Source: Polytrichum commune (lineage: Eukaryota > Streptophyta > Polytrichopsida > Polytrichales > Polytrichaceae). Taken from it: 64,000 nt of DNA. The notes below the pieces were generated by a model. It was not told where the DNA came from. It saw only the letters and a list, made by a program, of their open reading frames with translations, and did no database searches. Below, one piece after another: positions 48,191 to 60,606 of this stretch. The stretch lies in contig OX485804.1 of the NCBI GenBank assembly GCA_950295325.1, positions 20,522,001 through 20,586,000 of the forward strand, given 5' to 3'. The position numbers and the translations under genes were made by a program. Within the stretch, counting starts at the first letter, position 1. Every line of letters begins with the position of its first letter.

Positions 48191-48429
48191 GTGGTTGAGT
48201 CTAGAGATGCTTATGATCACACATAATTTTTCTCAATTCGAAGTCTCTGCATATGAATGTAGTAGGATCTTGGAAACAATGATTTTAAATCTAGCTATGT
48301 GTCAATAGATGGTGATCCTACAAATAGAAAGTATACTATTGGGTGATTATGCTAAGATATTTGTGAATGAAATAGCCATAAATGTCTCTAAACATCATTA
48401 AAAGTTGGATGAAATGGTCAACTTTTGGT

Positions 48430-48735
48430 AGATTAGTTACGCAACAAAGCTTGTGTTGCATTAGCATATCCATGATGAAACATACGCGAAAATTGGAATG
48501 AAACCTCTCTTTGGTTTAGTTATATAGTTATAGGAAGTGCATGTTGTTTGTTGATTTTTTAATTGGATACACATGCCTTCCAATGGTGTTCGTTATTGAG
48601 TGTAGAGTAGTTAATAATATTTGAAAATGTAGTCCAATCTCTTTTAAACATGTATGTGTATGATGTTCCCTATGGTCTTTGATCCTCACCAAATCACATA
48701 TCAAGCAAATACAGGGGTCCAATCAACAAAAACAA
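48430..48735 (+). repeat. Copy of the 330-bp dispersed repeat
   Basis: TTGCATTAGCATATCCATGA, TAGGAAGTGCATGTT, TTATTGAGTGTAGAGTAGTT, CTCTTTTAAACATGT, TTTGATCCTCACCAAATCAC, CAGGGGTCCAATCAA. Abuts the MITE that starts at 48745. Confidence 0.6.
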
Positions 48736-48744
48736 GTCACTAAA

Positions 48745-49243
48745 GGGCCACTTCACACACGAGATTGAGTGCCCGTGACCATTACACGTCAAGCACTCTC
48801 ATTGGTGAAAAAGGAGGAGCATGTCCAAGTTTGCTTCACACTACGCTTGAGGGACCAAGGAGTGTGTGAATGCAAGATGGATGTAAAGTCTACATGGATT
48901 CCTACATGGCATCAAATGGATCATGTTTCATGGTCACTTGCATTATTTTCAAAAACCACCTCTTGGAGGTAGGCCTAACACAAAACCGGGAGACCGTGAC
49001 ATTCTAAACACTCACAACCGTTGATTAATTTTATTTTATTATGTGGGAGGACTTGTGTGACTAGACATTCATTGAAATAGCATTTGGTTGAGGGCCCAAT
49101 CACATATGACCCCACACTACACTTGCGGATCCGTGACCACACGACATTATTTTGGAGGTATCTTGGGAGGGTCTTTGGACACTTTCTTTTGGGGGTCTCA
49201 CAATTTCTTGGTCATGGCTCTTGGCTTGTGTGTGAAGTGGCCC
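48745..49243 (-). mobile_element. Harbinger-like MITE family A copy
   Basis: GGGCCACTTCACACACGAG left; GTGTGTGAAGTGGCCC right. TAA lies one base before the left end (48741-48743, then A) and directly after the right end (49244-49246). 499 bp. Confidence 0.83.
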
Positions 49244-49246
49244 TAA

Positions 49247-52200
49247 GACACATCCACCTTATAAGACAATACAACCACAAAAAGGTGACGCTTGAAAGAG
49301 GAACCTCCCGAGAGGATCCTAAGCAATTGTCCCCATGACTAGATCATTGTCCTTTTATGACGAGTATCACTTTCACACACAAACTAATCCAATCTAGGAT
49401 ACTCTATTGAGCAACACGTGGACCAATGCTTCGAGCTCGTTTTCAAATGTTCAAAGAAGCCAAAATGGCGACAATCGTTGGAGCACATTGAGCATGAGAA
49501 CGTGAACAAGATAAGTGGTTTGCTCCTCAATTACGACATGTTTATCGTATATGGTAGGGAAAGTATGTGTGGTTTTATGTAAAATAACTTCATGATATCT
49601 AGGAGATCATGAAACCCTCTGATGGATTTGAACCAAATGTAGTGTAAGATTTGTGCATCGCTTGTCAACGAGATACTTATGAAGTGCATCCTAGACTAAG
49701 TGGTTGGTTTAAATGAGAACCTACTTTATTACAGATGTTCTGTGATTTATTTGTATAGTGAAAGTATTTGATAAGATCGTATTGTATGCTAATGTGCCAC
49801 AATTGTTTTTATAAATATAGTACATATTCAACGTGTACTTCGCTATCACTTTTCAAATTTTCATAATTAGATACTACAAATTTTAGAATCTACTTCTAAG
49901 GATAGAAGTCATATTTTCAACATAAATATCTATTTTAACATCACAAGTCACAACCCACCTTATTAGTATCCTTAATATGGTAAAAATTTGTCACTTAAAA
50001 TCATTTAACTATGAAGTATGGCTACTTACCACTGTAAACTAACATGGTACAAATTGTATTCACTTTACCATGTTTTGATAAACCCTAAACCCAATGCCCC
50101 ATTTAAATTATATTACATGTATTCATCCAAACATGGACACATCCATCTATCAAGTACATTTTAATCCAAATCTCATGATTACGGGGACGAATTATGGTGA
50201 TTTCATTCATGAAAGATGAGGAAATAATCAATTCCTACATACATTTTTTTGGTTATTTGGTATATTTTGCATAAAAACAATGTTGACAGAGACCCTCGAA
50301 AATAGTTCCTCTTAGCTTTATGCCAGTCAAGCCTGACATGATTAATTAGAACATCCCAAATTGAAACCTTCCACGTGTCAAGGTTTTACTTCCCAACACC
50401 TGAACATCATATAGCAATCAACATTTATACCCTCCCCCTTGGTAAGCGCTACAAAAGATCACCCCAAATTGTGCGAGTGTGGTGTCGAATCTTTTAATCA
50501 AAAACTCACAAAGACATAACATTACTTAGCTCACTTGGCTGCGTTACATGAGACCACGTATCAAGTGATAACAAATACCCTTTAATTATGAGATTCCATG
50601 TTGATAGAAAACACTCGGGCTATGAAGTTTTCGACACGCAATTATAAAGTCATAGTTTTTTTTAACTACAACCTCTTTCTTTGGAAAGCGGCCATCGTGT
50701 AGATGCTTAATAATACCATGGACTAGGGACAACGGGCAACACGAAGTTTGTGGAGGCCCACATTGGCGGTAAATCACATTGTAGGGTGGTTTGCAATCAC
50801 ACGGAGTAGAGTCAAGTCTCGTATTCTCTTACTTCTCCACCACCACTCCAAAATTCCCGGCTTGTGCTTCTTCTTTGACCCTAATAGCCACGGGGCCCCT
50901 AGTGTATCCAAGGAGAACTATGAGTAGCAATTTTTGATTCATGCCACAACTCTCACCGGGTATATTCTTAAAGTTAACCTCCTTGTTACAAATTTTGCAA
51001 TCTCACTTCATAGAATTTATGATTCGGGGCACAATTAAGTCACCCATGCAACATGTATAATATAATAGAGTCTCTTGAAGAGGGTCGAAACTAGGATAGG
51101 TGTTGGTCTCTCTTTGATAGATTTTTTCTATCTAGATCTTGTTAGCATGTCTCTATTGGAGCCTCATTTTGAAAGTTGAGTGGAACTCCTAGGACATTTT
51201 GAAAGAAGTGTATGGTCAAAAATAGGGTCTACCCATGGAGCCTATTATCATAAAGCGTAGTTCCACTTATGTAAGACATAACTTAGAAAGTTTTTTCTTT
51301 TCCCAAAGACAATCACCTTTTTTAAGTGCGAGTCTTAAGGAAACTTAGATGATTTTACAGATATGCCCTCATACTCGTCTTTTAACCAACCTGCCCAAAG
51401 CTTGATTTGGACATTTTACGGATAACTCCAATTTGACAATCATGGAGTTGTGTTGTATTTTGAAGTCTTCAATACTTTTCGAATGCAAATGTGCCCGTAA
51501 AAGAAGGCTTCCTCTTTGGGAGCCATTCAAGGTATGCAAGATGTTTTTGCATAGTCACATCGGAGATCTATGGAAAGATGTCCTTCACAATTTCACAATG
51601 AGAGGAAATTGAGTATGCACCTCATCCATGCATGTAACATGTTTATGATTACTTTATTTCATAGTGAAGCTAACTTCAACATCACATTATTGAAATATTG
51701 TAAATTGAGACAATCCGAGACTTGGGCTTTCATGAACTCGAAGTTTAAATTGAAACATGCTCATGTGTTTCGACATTTAACATGCCTTAAGTGCTTATTT
51801 GTCATTCATCTTCTCCTAGAAGAAATTCATTTGCTCAAGTGGGATTCTCAAGTTTTTTGGTAATTGCCAGTTTCTTTGATTGGATTATATTCAATGGGGT
51901 CACAAATATGAACATGAGTAGGACTTTGTCACAATATGTTGGATGTGTAGTTGCAATGGATCCATTAGTGATGGCATCATTGAGGAAAAACCGGGTTTAC
52001 TAGGACAAGAACTCAATTGCCATGTAAAAATTGATTTTCAAATATAGTGTTTTTATTTATAGGCTAAGCTAGTGTATTTGTGACTTGGAAAGCAACCAGG
52101 AATTGTAGGCCTTTGTCTAGGGAGTTGACTAAAAATAAAAGTAGCCAATTCCTCTCATACATACGTATATATGCATGTGACCATGTTATGTCAAGTTTGA

Positions 52201-54650
52201 ATAAGGTGTTGCTTTCAAATCTTCAATAACATGTTGACGAGTTATTGTAAAATTATAAGATTTCTATGTAAAAGAATTTCATAACAAAATACTATTATTA
52301 TTATGATGACGATGAAGTGTGTTTATTTTGGTGCCTTCAATTTGAAAAGCATGCAAAGAGTTTCACCTTGACCAATGTCAAGAAGCAACAACAAAACATA
52401 AGCATACTATGAACTTCAAAAGGCCACTTTGTCAAGAACTTTACATACAATACCTTCATAAAATAGTTGGTTTCCATATACATGTGGTTGATCATAAAAT
52501 ATATCGGTGATAGTAGATTCAAGTTGCCCTTGGCGTCAAGGGTGTAATGAAAAACTCAAGTTTGTTGGAATAAGAAGACTAGTTGTAAACCTACTACATA
52601 GGTATAGACGATGGTTTAAATCCCCCCCCCCCCTAGGAAAAGCTACAAAAGATACCATAGTGACATAAAATACCATACAACGCTAAATACAATATTTAGT
52701 ATAGATCCTCCATAAGTACCATGGCACCACCACCGCCAACTCACCACATTAGACTTCTATACTTGCCATGCTTATGGTAAATCACTTCAAGGAACGGTTT
52801 GACAAATGGCACCTCATTAACACCACCGAGTGATTGCGTTGACTTATCTCTACTACAAGGTACATGATAGAAATTGTACATGGAATTGGGAAATAACAAG
52901 GTCCATCGATCCATATAAGTTATATGGAGCTCCAATGGTGCAAAAAGATACCCTATGGCACGGTATCACAAAGCAAGTTGGCTCGACGGGACAAATCTTT
53001 AATTGGAGGGTGCCATTCATTTGTTTGTGTTTGAAAGTTACTTCCTAGGAATTGATTGACTACCGTTGACATTTACATCTATTTGTTTGCCTTTAGTTTA
53101 TTGAATATTTTTGGGTGCATTTAAAGCCCCGTTGAGAAGTGGAAAGGGAATGTTGATGTTATCAAGAATCTATGGCATGTTTTATGTTTTACATGAGTGT
53201 GAATAGACTTTTCACTCACCCATCGTCCAATCTCTGGATAAGTAGACTTTCCAAAGAGAATAGGTTGTTCGGACAAAAAGAGAGAGGGATGAAAGTACAC
53301 GAAATAGGATTTTAGTGTTTGATTATACTTAATGTTGTTACCACCCTACCATGCTTAACACCAATTTTCAATTTTTTGACAATTGGTGTTAGAAGATGTG
53401 CTAGAAGATATGCTAGAATTCTCCTTTTATTATTGTGTGTGTGTTTTTCCCCATATCCTTACCAACACTAAATTCAAACATGTAATTTCCACATATTACC
53501 ATAGTTGACATCTAGTGTTTGAGTTTGCATTTAGTTTTACTTACTTTCATAGGGTTATTGATATTTAGTGTATGCGTTCGTATTTAGTGTATCAAACACT
53601 TAATATCATGTTTAGTGTAGTGAAAGGGGGTTCCAATGTGAGATTTTTTTTTTTTTTTTTTCTTCTTCTTCTAATCTTAGTGAAAATGAGGACTTTCAGG
53701 GCAAAGATAAAAACAAAATCTCCTATTAACCATTGGTTCAGTTAACCATGTGAACCATGGGGAAGAAGTTCCACTCGTGGGTGAGTTTGAAGCGACATGT
53801 GGAAGTGCTTATAAAAGAATAATAAAAGGAAATTCTCTTAAAATAGCTTAGTGAACACAACACTTAGATGCACGTGAAACCAAAAGGTAGTTGTTAACAT
53901 TGTGACATGGATTGTTTTGTTTTTTCTTTTCCTTTCGTTAAAATGTTTGGCATGTAAGAGGGGTGCCAATGACATGCTCCAAGACTTTTGCCTCCAAGCA
54001 CCAAAAAAAAAAAAAAAAAAAAAAAAAGAAGAAGAGGAAGAAGAAGAAGGAGAAGAAGATTTGCACAATGTAATCCCCAAGATAATTCTACAATGCGAAG
54101 ATTGTAACTTCGCAAAGGAAATCGCAAGCGGGCAAAGAGGTTCTTCATTCATGCTTGTCTCCATGAGGAGCCAACATATAATAATTATGGTCGATGAGGT
54201 GCTTTTGGAATACGAACCATCTCCAACAACCATCTCCATTTTGGAACTAACAAACAAAGAGAAACACGTCCGCCATGCGAGATGCTCACCCTTTATCAAA
54301 GCTGCAAACTCAAATGTGAAATCCAAACAAACTCCCAACAATCATGCATACAACAATCTATACACCCCTAACCTCCTCCGGCATGCCATAGTGAAAAAAA
54401 CTTGTGTATTTCTCTCAATGCAATGAATTTTATTTCTTTCTTTCTTATTAATCATTTTTAGTGTTTGAATGTGGATGTGTACCGATGGCGTTTTTTGCAT
54501 TCCCCATGGAAGGTAATCGCATCCTTGGATGCTCTTTTACACGCTAGCTAGGGTACTAGTTTCCCACCCATTCACAATGCGGGCAACCTTCACATGTTTG
54601 AGCTTGGGCATTGGGTTTTTGGGCTGCTTATGGGCAAGTGTCCAAGTAGG
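49247..54650. other. 5.4 kb without a recognisable gene
   Basis: Short frames such as 51570-51863 have no motifs. Contains a 12-C run (52622-52633), an 18-T plus CTT tract (53644-53670), and the complementary 24-A plus GAA tract (54003-54056). The 174-codon frame 53902-54426 and its opposite-strand counterpart owe part of their length to this tract. Confidence 0.4.
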
Positions 54651-54654
54651 TTAT

Positions 54655-54840
54655 CGAGTGTAATTGGTCATAATCCTTGTATTTCCAAGTCCCACCGGTT
54701 AACATGGTGTGATCTTTCGGTTGATCTTTACTAAAATGAGGTATATTCTATACATTCCTCTAAAACAAACAATGATTTTCATCTAGTCTTCAACTTCAAC
54801 TGGCTACTTCGCAAACTTAATTGGTTCATCTGTAACTAGC
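54655..54840 (-). repeat. Family D dispersed repeat copy
   Basis: CCTTGTATTTCCAAGTCCCA, CGGTTAACATG, TGATCTTTCGG, CATTCCTCTAAAA, TTGGTTCATCTGTAACTAGC in inverted family order. Confidence 0.55.
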
Positions 54841-55199
54841 GATCGGTTCATTGTTTACGAGGCTACCAAAAATGCACACTAAATAAGCTATTTGGAGAAT
54901 GTAGTACTAGGGTGACATCAATACCGTAGCTTTCTTGTTGCTTCAGTAAGAAATGATAAATTTTAAAGGTGCTTAAATTTTTGGAAAATTAAATTCGTTG
55001 ATTGTTAAAAAATTTTAAAGAGCATTCAAAGAGCACCTAAAATATAATAATGCAAGTGAACTTCATTGGAATCTAACAAAGTAGCATCAAATAACTTCAA
55101 CAATGTCAACATAATTTGTTGCCAAACAAACCCTAACATACAAGTAAAAGACAAACTTTAGGGTGAGGAATGTTGGTTAAGGGAAGCACTTAGGTTAAT

Positions 55200-57240
55200 C
55201 ATAGTTGCCGTAGATGAAATTAGGAAAACCATATATGAATTATAAAAATGACTTGGATGAATGTCTAACTTATTTTTAATTATTATTTTAACCTGCCCAA
55301 TTGTAGAACCATTTTTCTAGCTATAGCCGAGCCGAAGTTGGCAATTTTCAATTTTTGATGATATTCATCTGGCTTTTAGCCACTGGAGGCCATCCAGTGT
55401 GGGATGGAAGGGCTATTGCCGTTTCAGACGGTTAGACTTCTAACCGTCTATCCCTCACCCTCGACGCTATGAGGAGGAGGCAATCGAGGAAGACGACATG
55501 CTATTTTTACTTTTAGAAATTAGGCATAGTCTCTTAGCGGAAGCAATAGGCTTTACAAAGCACCAAGACTCAGTGATTGAGGTTGGTTGGCTAATGGCAG
55601 CCCTAGCGAGAAGCGACATGCTTAGACATAGACTTTCAAGCGCCGAGTGATTCAGACTTTGATTATGATTAAACTTTGACATTGGAAGTAAAGTGCGGAA
55701 TGCAATGTTATATTCTTGGTGATTTCAAGTGCAAGCTTATGTAATGTGTGTGTGTATTTGTCATAAATTGGAATGTTACTTTGAATGTGTGAGGACAAAA
55801 ATAATCAAACATGAGTCAAGTAAGTAGTATGTCAATGAGTATGAGAAGAAGCAAAGAGAAATTGAGTTGTAAGTGAGAAACGTGAGAGAAGAATTGGGTG
55901 ATAAGCCGAGTGAGAGACAGCTTGAGTGAGAGTCTAAAGATTAGTGTCTACAAAGATCAACATTGCCAAGAACTTGGAATGTAGTCCAACCACTTGAGGG
56001 CAATGGCCAAGAAGACGTTGAATAGTCAGAAGAGCAAATAGACTCACGAAGGCTGTGAGAGCCTTAGGCCAATTTGATGGAGTGATCCCAGGGTATTGCC
56101 TAAGAGATAAGAGAAAGAGAGAGACAAAGAAGTAAAAGTTTTGGCGATAAGCAAGGATGTACTCGCCATAACTTGAGAGTCAGTGAGAGAGAAGATGAGT
56201 CGCTTGAGAGGGGCGATCGCCTATTCGTTGGCAAGATAAAGAAACCAACCAGTCGAGGGGCTGAAGTTTAATAGATGTTGAAAGAAAGTAAATGAGGCAA
56301 GTAGTATGAGAGGACGTAGTAAAGGCTGAGAGGCTTGAGAGAAGCAAAGCCATTACCAAAAGAGAGATTAAGTGGCCATAGCCATATTCAAAGGCTTAAA
56401 CCTGGGTGACAGAGAAAGGCGTTACATGGTGATGAATACTGAGGTAAGGGTATAGCCTGGGTAGGGCCATTGAGCCAAGAGAAGAGAAGGCGAGAAGTCA
56501 GTAGCAGGTAGGCCATAGGCTGCCATGACGTTACCCGAGAAGGAGAAGGCGTTATTGTCAAAGAATAAGACTATAACCAGTGCAAGTTCTTAGTAAAAAA
56601 AAAAGACTAAAAGCTTTAACACAAGATATCGCCTAGCTTGTCATGCGTTGTTTTATGTATTGTCAGTGTGGACGTTTTTGAGATGAGTTGCCAAGTTTAT
56701 TGGAAAAGTGGAGATGATGGCTATTAGCTCTGCGACACTTGCATGATGGTTGTAAGTTGATTAAAGAAGGAATTAAATTGTTGAAATACTGCAATCGTGA
56801 TTTATGTTGATCAAAGACTATGCGGTTACAAAAAGACATTACCCCGGACTTTGTCCTAACTATGAGCCATTGACTACTCGCCAAACTATTGAACTGAAAT
56901 AGGTCAAGACATTCCCCGAAGATAGGACGGAATCACTCACGACGGAAGATTCACAAATGAACATCTAAAAGGAGAGTAAATTAATATGAATGAGAGTAAG
57001 GAAGAAGACAACCATGTATTGTCATTAGATACCTTAATCCAATGTGACATTAACCCTTATAGACACTAGCTCAGGTCTTCCTGGAGACTTAGTTCCTTGG
57101 GTTTGTTATTTTGAGTCATAGCAAAAACATAACTACACCAATCTTAGAATATTATTTTATGGGTTGCCTAACTTACTTTTGCACATTGATTATTTATTAG
57201 GCAAAAAGGTGCCCAAGCTGCTAGAGAGCTATGGTATTTT
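55200..57240 (+). repeat. Dispersed repeat interrupted by a ~1.8-kb insertion
   Basis: 55205-55312 (GATGAAATTAGGAAAA, AAATGACTTGGATGAATGTC, TAACTTATTTTTAATTAT) and 57155-57230 (GGGTTGCCTAACTTACTTTT, GTGCCCAAGCTGCTAGAGAG) are adjacent in the copy at 63010-63195. The 55.31-57.15 kb interval is therefore an insertion relative to that copy. Confidence 0.65.
55315..57147 (+). mobile_element. Unclassified insertion with short open frame and GA-rich body
   Basis: Holds an open frame 55444-55650 (68 codons, first in-frame ATG at 55498) containing YEEEAIEEDDMLFLLLEI and GWLMAALARSDML, unrecognised. It is followed by about 800 bases (55780-56570) in which the plus strand is strongly purine-rich (GAGAG, AAGAGA, GTGAGAG). 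No LTR, TIR or poly-A defines the class. Confidence 0.5.
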
Positions 57241-57509
57241 GTTTTCTTTCTCAATGGGGAACACACATTTATAGGTTATAATTTCTAACAAGGCATTTGT
57301 TTCATGATACAAATAGAATGAATTACACTAATCATCTTATAATTAGGGAATCCAAGCCATTACAATATTGTAGCAGGAGCTAATGAGACCTACACTCATG
57401 TTTTGCATTAGTATTTTACAATTCCTAATAGGTTGGTCCCATCAATACCATAGGGTGGTATTTGGTTTGCCACAAAATAATCACCATTTTGGTTGAAAGT
57501 TGACATGTA

Positions 57510-58029
57510 AGGTACACGAGGCTAATGTGGACATCTCCAACTTTGTGGAATCATCCGGTCGATGGAATCGAGCATTAGAAGCTTGAGCATGTTACTCTTA
57601 ATCAAGACCAAAGAAACTGAAATCGGAGTTGAGGAAGGTGTTGATCTAGGTTCCGGTTTGCCAATAACAACCAAGTTCAATGTCAATATTGGTTGTGACC
57701 TGTCTCTGAAGTAGTCACATGACATGTAGCCGTATCGTTTTTTTCATTATAGAATACCCACAACATAAGATGGTTGGCACCTCGCATCCATGTCATGCCT
57801 CCTAATTTGTTCATCTCGGACACAACAATAAAGTCATAGGTCGGTGGATAGCATTGATCATTATGGAGGATGGTGGGCGTAGTTTGACTTTTGCAAAGGT
57901 GATTGACCAAATATCATCAAGGCGGCGGCTGCTAAATCGTTATGTAATACTCACCCAACTGTACCGTTGATTAAGAACCAAAAATAGGTGTCCGATTAAG
58001 GAGGCTAACTGAATTAGCCTCGTGTACCT
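57510..58029. mobile_element. TIR element with TA duplication, ends AGGTACACGAGGCTAAT
   Basis: The 17-base ends match perfectly in inverted orientation (57510-57526 and 58013-58029), flanked by TA at 57508-57509 and 58030-58031. Overlapping frames on both strands are open for 60-75 codons (for example minus 57683-57910 with PPTYDFIVVSEMNKLGG), but unrecognised. Mariner-like by TSD only. Confidence 0.55.
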
Positions 58030-59216
58030 TAGACAATGTTTCAAAGTTAGTTAATGTATGTATGTTCTAACAATAGTAGTTGGGTTTCTCCACGGTCCAA
58101 AAATTGCATATCCAATAAGACTTGGACAACACCTAAGTAGCGAGGTAGGTGAACCCAAAACCGAACACGTGGTATTTGGACACTAGTATTGGGTTCACCT
58201 CATAGAGAAAGAGAGAGAGATATGACACTTTACTCTCGAGAATAAACGCACGCTTGTATGCAAACCCGATACGGGTTTACCGAATGGTTCACCTATTTTG
58301 TCCGACAAATTCTACATGGGTCCACGAGGAGGGAACGTTATACACTCCAAACTTTGTAATATCAACTTCCTTAATGTTACTTCTTCTCTTGTATCCTAAA
58401 ACCTTAGGGAACATATGTTCTCAGTTTAAATCTCACTTCTTGTTGTCACATTTTCCTCTCATATGTCATAAGTTTTGGCAATAAATAAACCACCAAATAA
58501 TTCAAACCACGTGCTTGCACACATCACGTTGTCATCATTATAATCATTGTCATTGATGCAACGTTGTCTTTGGGTTATTCCACAATATCACGTGCTACAC
58601 TCATTCTCTTTTATCACGCATCGATGACGACACTACAAACTCCTTAATATCACATGCTCTTTGGTATCCACCAGTGTGATATTAAAAGTTTAGGTTGTAC
58701 TAGACTTTCAAGCGCATTTTGAGCAAGACATTGCATGCCAAAGGAGACGCCATGGAGTGCTTTCTACTTTGGTTTCATATAATTCATTCATTTTTTACAT
58801 GATGACATCTAATGCCAATAATAAACTGGTTGAGACTTGCTCAAGTTCCACATAATAGTAACTATTCAAGATGATAAATATGAACCAAGATACATAAACA
58901 AACACCTAATAACTTATACTCAATCTTAATCCCCCTCCAAGCAATCAAATTTCAATGAAAGGTGATGCTAAAGATTGAATGTACCTTAAAAACTAGAGTT
59001 TTACTGTGTGTTTTATTCATGTCACGTATGACGTTCTTGTATATGGATATCTAGAATAAACTCATGAGCTAATCCTTGGCTCTTGAAATTGTAGACTTTG
59101 GATATGGTGTCTCACACTACTCGGGATCAACAAAGAACAAGCGAGAAGCGATGTGGGGCAACATGTGACAAGAAATGGCGTTGTGGAATCGGGCATCGGT
59201 TCCACAAAGTTGTTTG
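58030..59216. other. No gene recognised; small perfect hairpin
   Basis: AGGTGAACCCAA at 58147-58158 pairs with 58189-58200 around a 30-base loop. The rest has no recognisable features. Confidence 0.45.
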
Positions 59217-59219
59217 TTA

Positions 59220-59718
59220 GGGCCACTTCACACACGAGCCAAGAGCCGTGACCATGAAATTGGGAGAGCCCAAAAGAAAGTGTCCAAAGGCCATCTCAAC
59301 ACACCTCCAAAATCATGCAGTGTGCTCACGGACCCTCAAGTGTAGCGTGAAGTCATATGTGACCGGGCCCTCAACCAAATGCTATTTCAATGAATTTCTA
59401 TTCGCTCGGGTCCTTGCACTTGATAAAATAGAATAAATCAACGGTTATGAGCGTTCGGAGTGCCATGGTCTCTTAGTCTCGTGTTAGACCTACCTCCAAG
59501 AGATGGTTTTTGAAAATAGTCCAAGTGACCATGAAGCATGATCCATTTGATGCCATGTAGGAATCCATGTAGATTATACATCCATCTTACATTCACATAC
59601 TCCGTTGGTCACTCGAGCATAGTGTGAAGCGAACTTGGACCGGCTCCATCTTTTCCACCAACGAGAGTGCTTGAAGTGTAATGGTCACGGGCTCGCAGTC
59701 TCGTGTGTGAAGTGGGCC
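59220..59718 (+). mobile_element. Harbinger-like MITE family A copy
   Basis: TTA at 59217-59219, TAA after 59718, right end mutated to GTGGGCC. 499 bp, same orientation as the 20.4-kb copy. Landmarks CATGAAATTGGGAGAGCCCA, AAAGTGTCCAAAGGCC and TTTGAAAATAGTCCAAGTGA are intact. Confidence 0.82.
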
Positions 59719-60254
59719 TAAGTTCTTAACAAAAGCTCCAACAACATTATCGTATGACATTCTCAGCCTCACCACATGTAATGTAAAGTTTACTCAATCG
59801 CATTCAATACATGGAGCAACAACAACAAAAACCGGATTGAGAATCGGACCTCCGTTGATTTAGTTACGGTTATTGAAAGGATTTTGGTTTTACATGCACA
59901 TACCATCCAGTTGGAACATGCGACTATGTACACATGACATTAAAATTTCTCATTTCTCAAATTACAAACATTTTTGCAATGACACGTGTCTTTACGAGGA
60001 GTTTAGTTCCCCCCCCCCCCCCCAAATTCGGGGTCATTCCGACTTTGAACCCAAATTATGGGGATACACGATGTTTCTTTGCATGTCATGTAGCTTTGGC
60101 GTCTTCACACCGAAGAGGACATGGGTTGTTAGAAATTGCCCCCTATATATTTGTAGTTGATGCATCCCAAGTGTACTTTAACATACTCATCCATGATATT
60201 TGACCTTGCTTTACGAATCAATGTGACTAAAATAACAATCCTTGGACTCTACGC

Positions 60255-60606
60255 CCTAGGTTGGATCACATCTCCATTCGGCTGGGCCCCACCCTTCTCA
60301 CGCCTCCTTCTCTGCCCAGTCTTCCTGCCCACACTCGTGTGGGAACTCTTTCTCGCTGGGAACCAATGTGACAATACCCGGTCACTTAAGCCACTAAGCT
60401 CCTTTGGCATGTGAAGGAATTCCATCAATTAACCTAGGACTGATGAAAGTGATGTCAACTTGTATATTTGTAATTTCGACCGGATATTATCGCATTGATT
60501 CCCAACAAGGAAGAGTTCCCACACAAGTGCGGGCAGGAAGACCGTGCAGTGAAAGAGGCGTGGGAGGGACAGGCCCCAGCCAAATGAAGATGTGATCTAG
60601 CCAGGG
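60255..60606. mobile_element. Palindromic element (family P), second copy
   Basis: Left arm 60255-60366 and right arm 60498-60606 are inverted: GATCACATCT, GGCTGGG, CACGCCTC, GTCTTCCTGCCC, GTGTGGGAACTCTT. The outer 60 bases match those of 28980-29705. A 15-C run lies upstream at 60009-60023. Confidence 0.65.

Noticed and set aside
48769-49338. Open frames of 67 and 84 codons
   Set aside because: These lie in, or run out of, a family A MITE; the same text appears as frames in other copies, so they are repeat-derived, not genes.
54001-54026. Poly-A run as the tail of a retrotransposed gene
   Set aside because: No upstream coding or LINE/SINE body and no flanking duplication; it continues into a GAA microsatellite.
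53838-54426. Overlapping 174-codon plus and 167-codon minus open frames
   Set aside because: Both read through the A(24)/GAA tract, which gives Lys/Glu or Phe/Ser runs. Neither has a domain, and the frames oppose each other, so length alone is not evidence of a gene.
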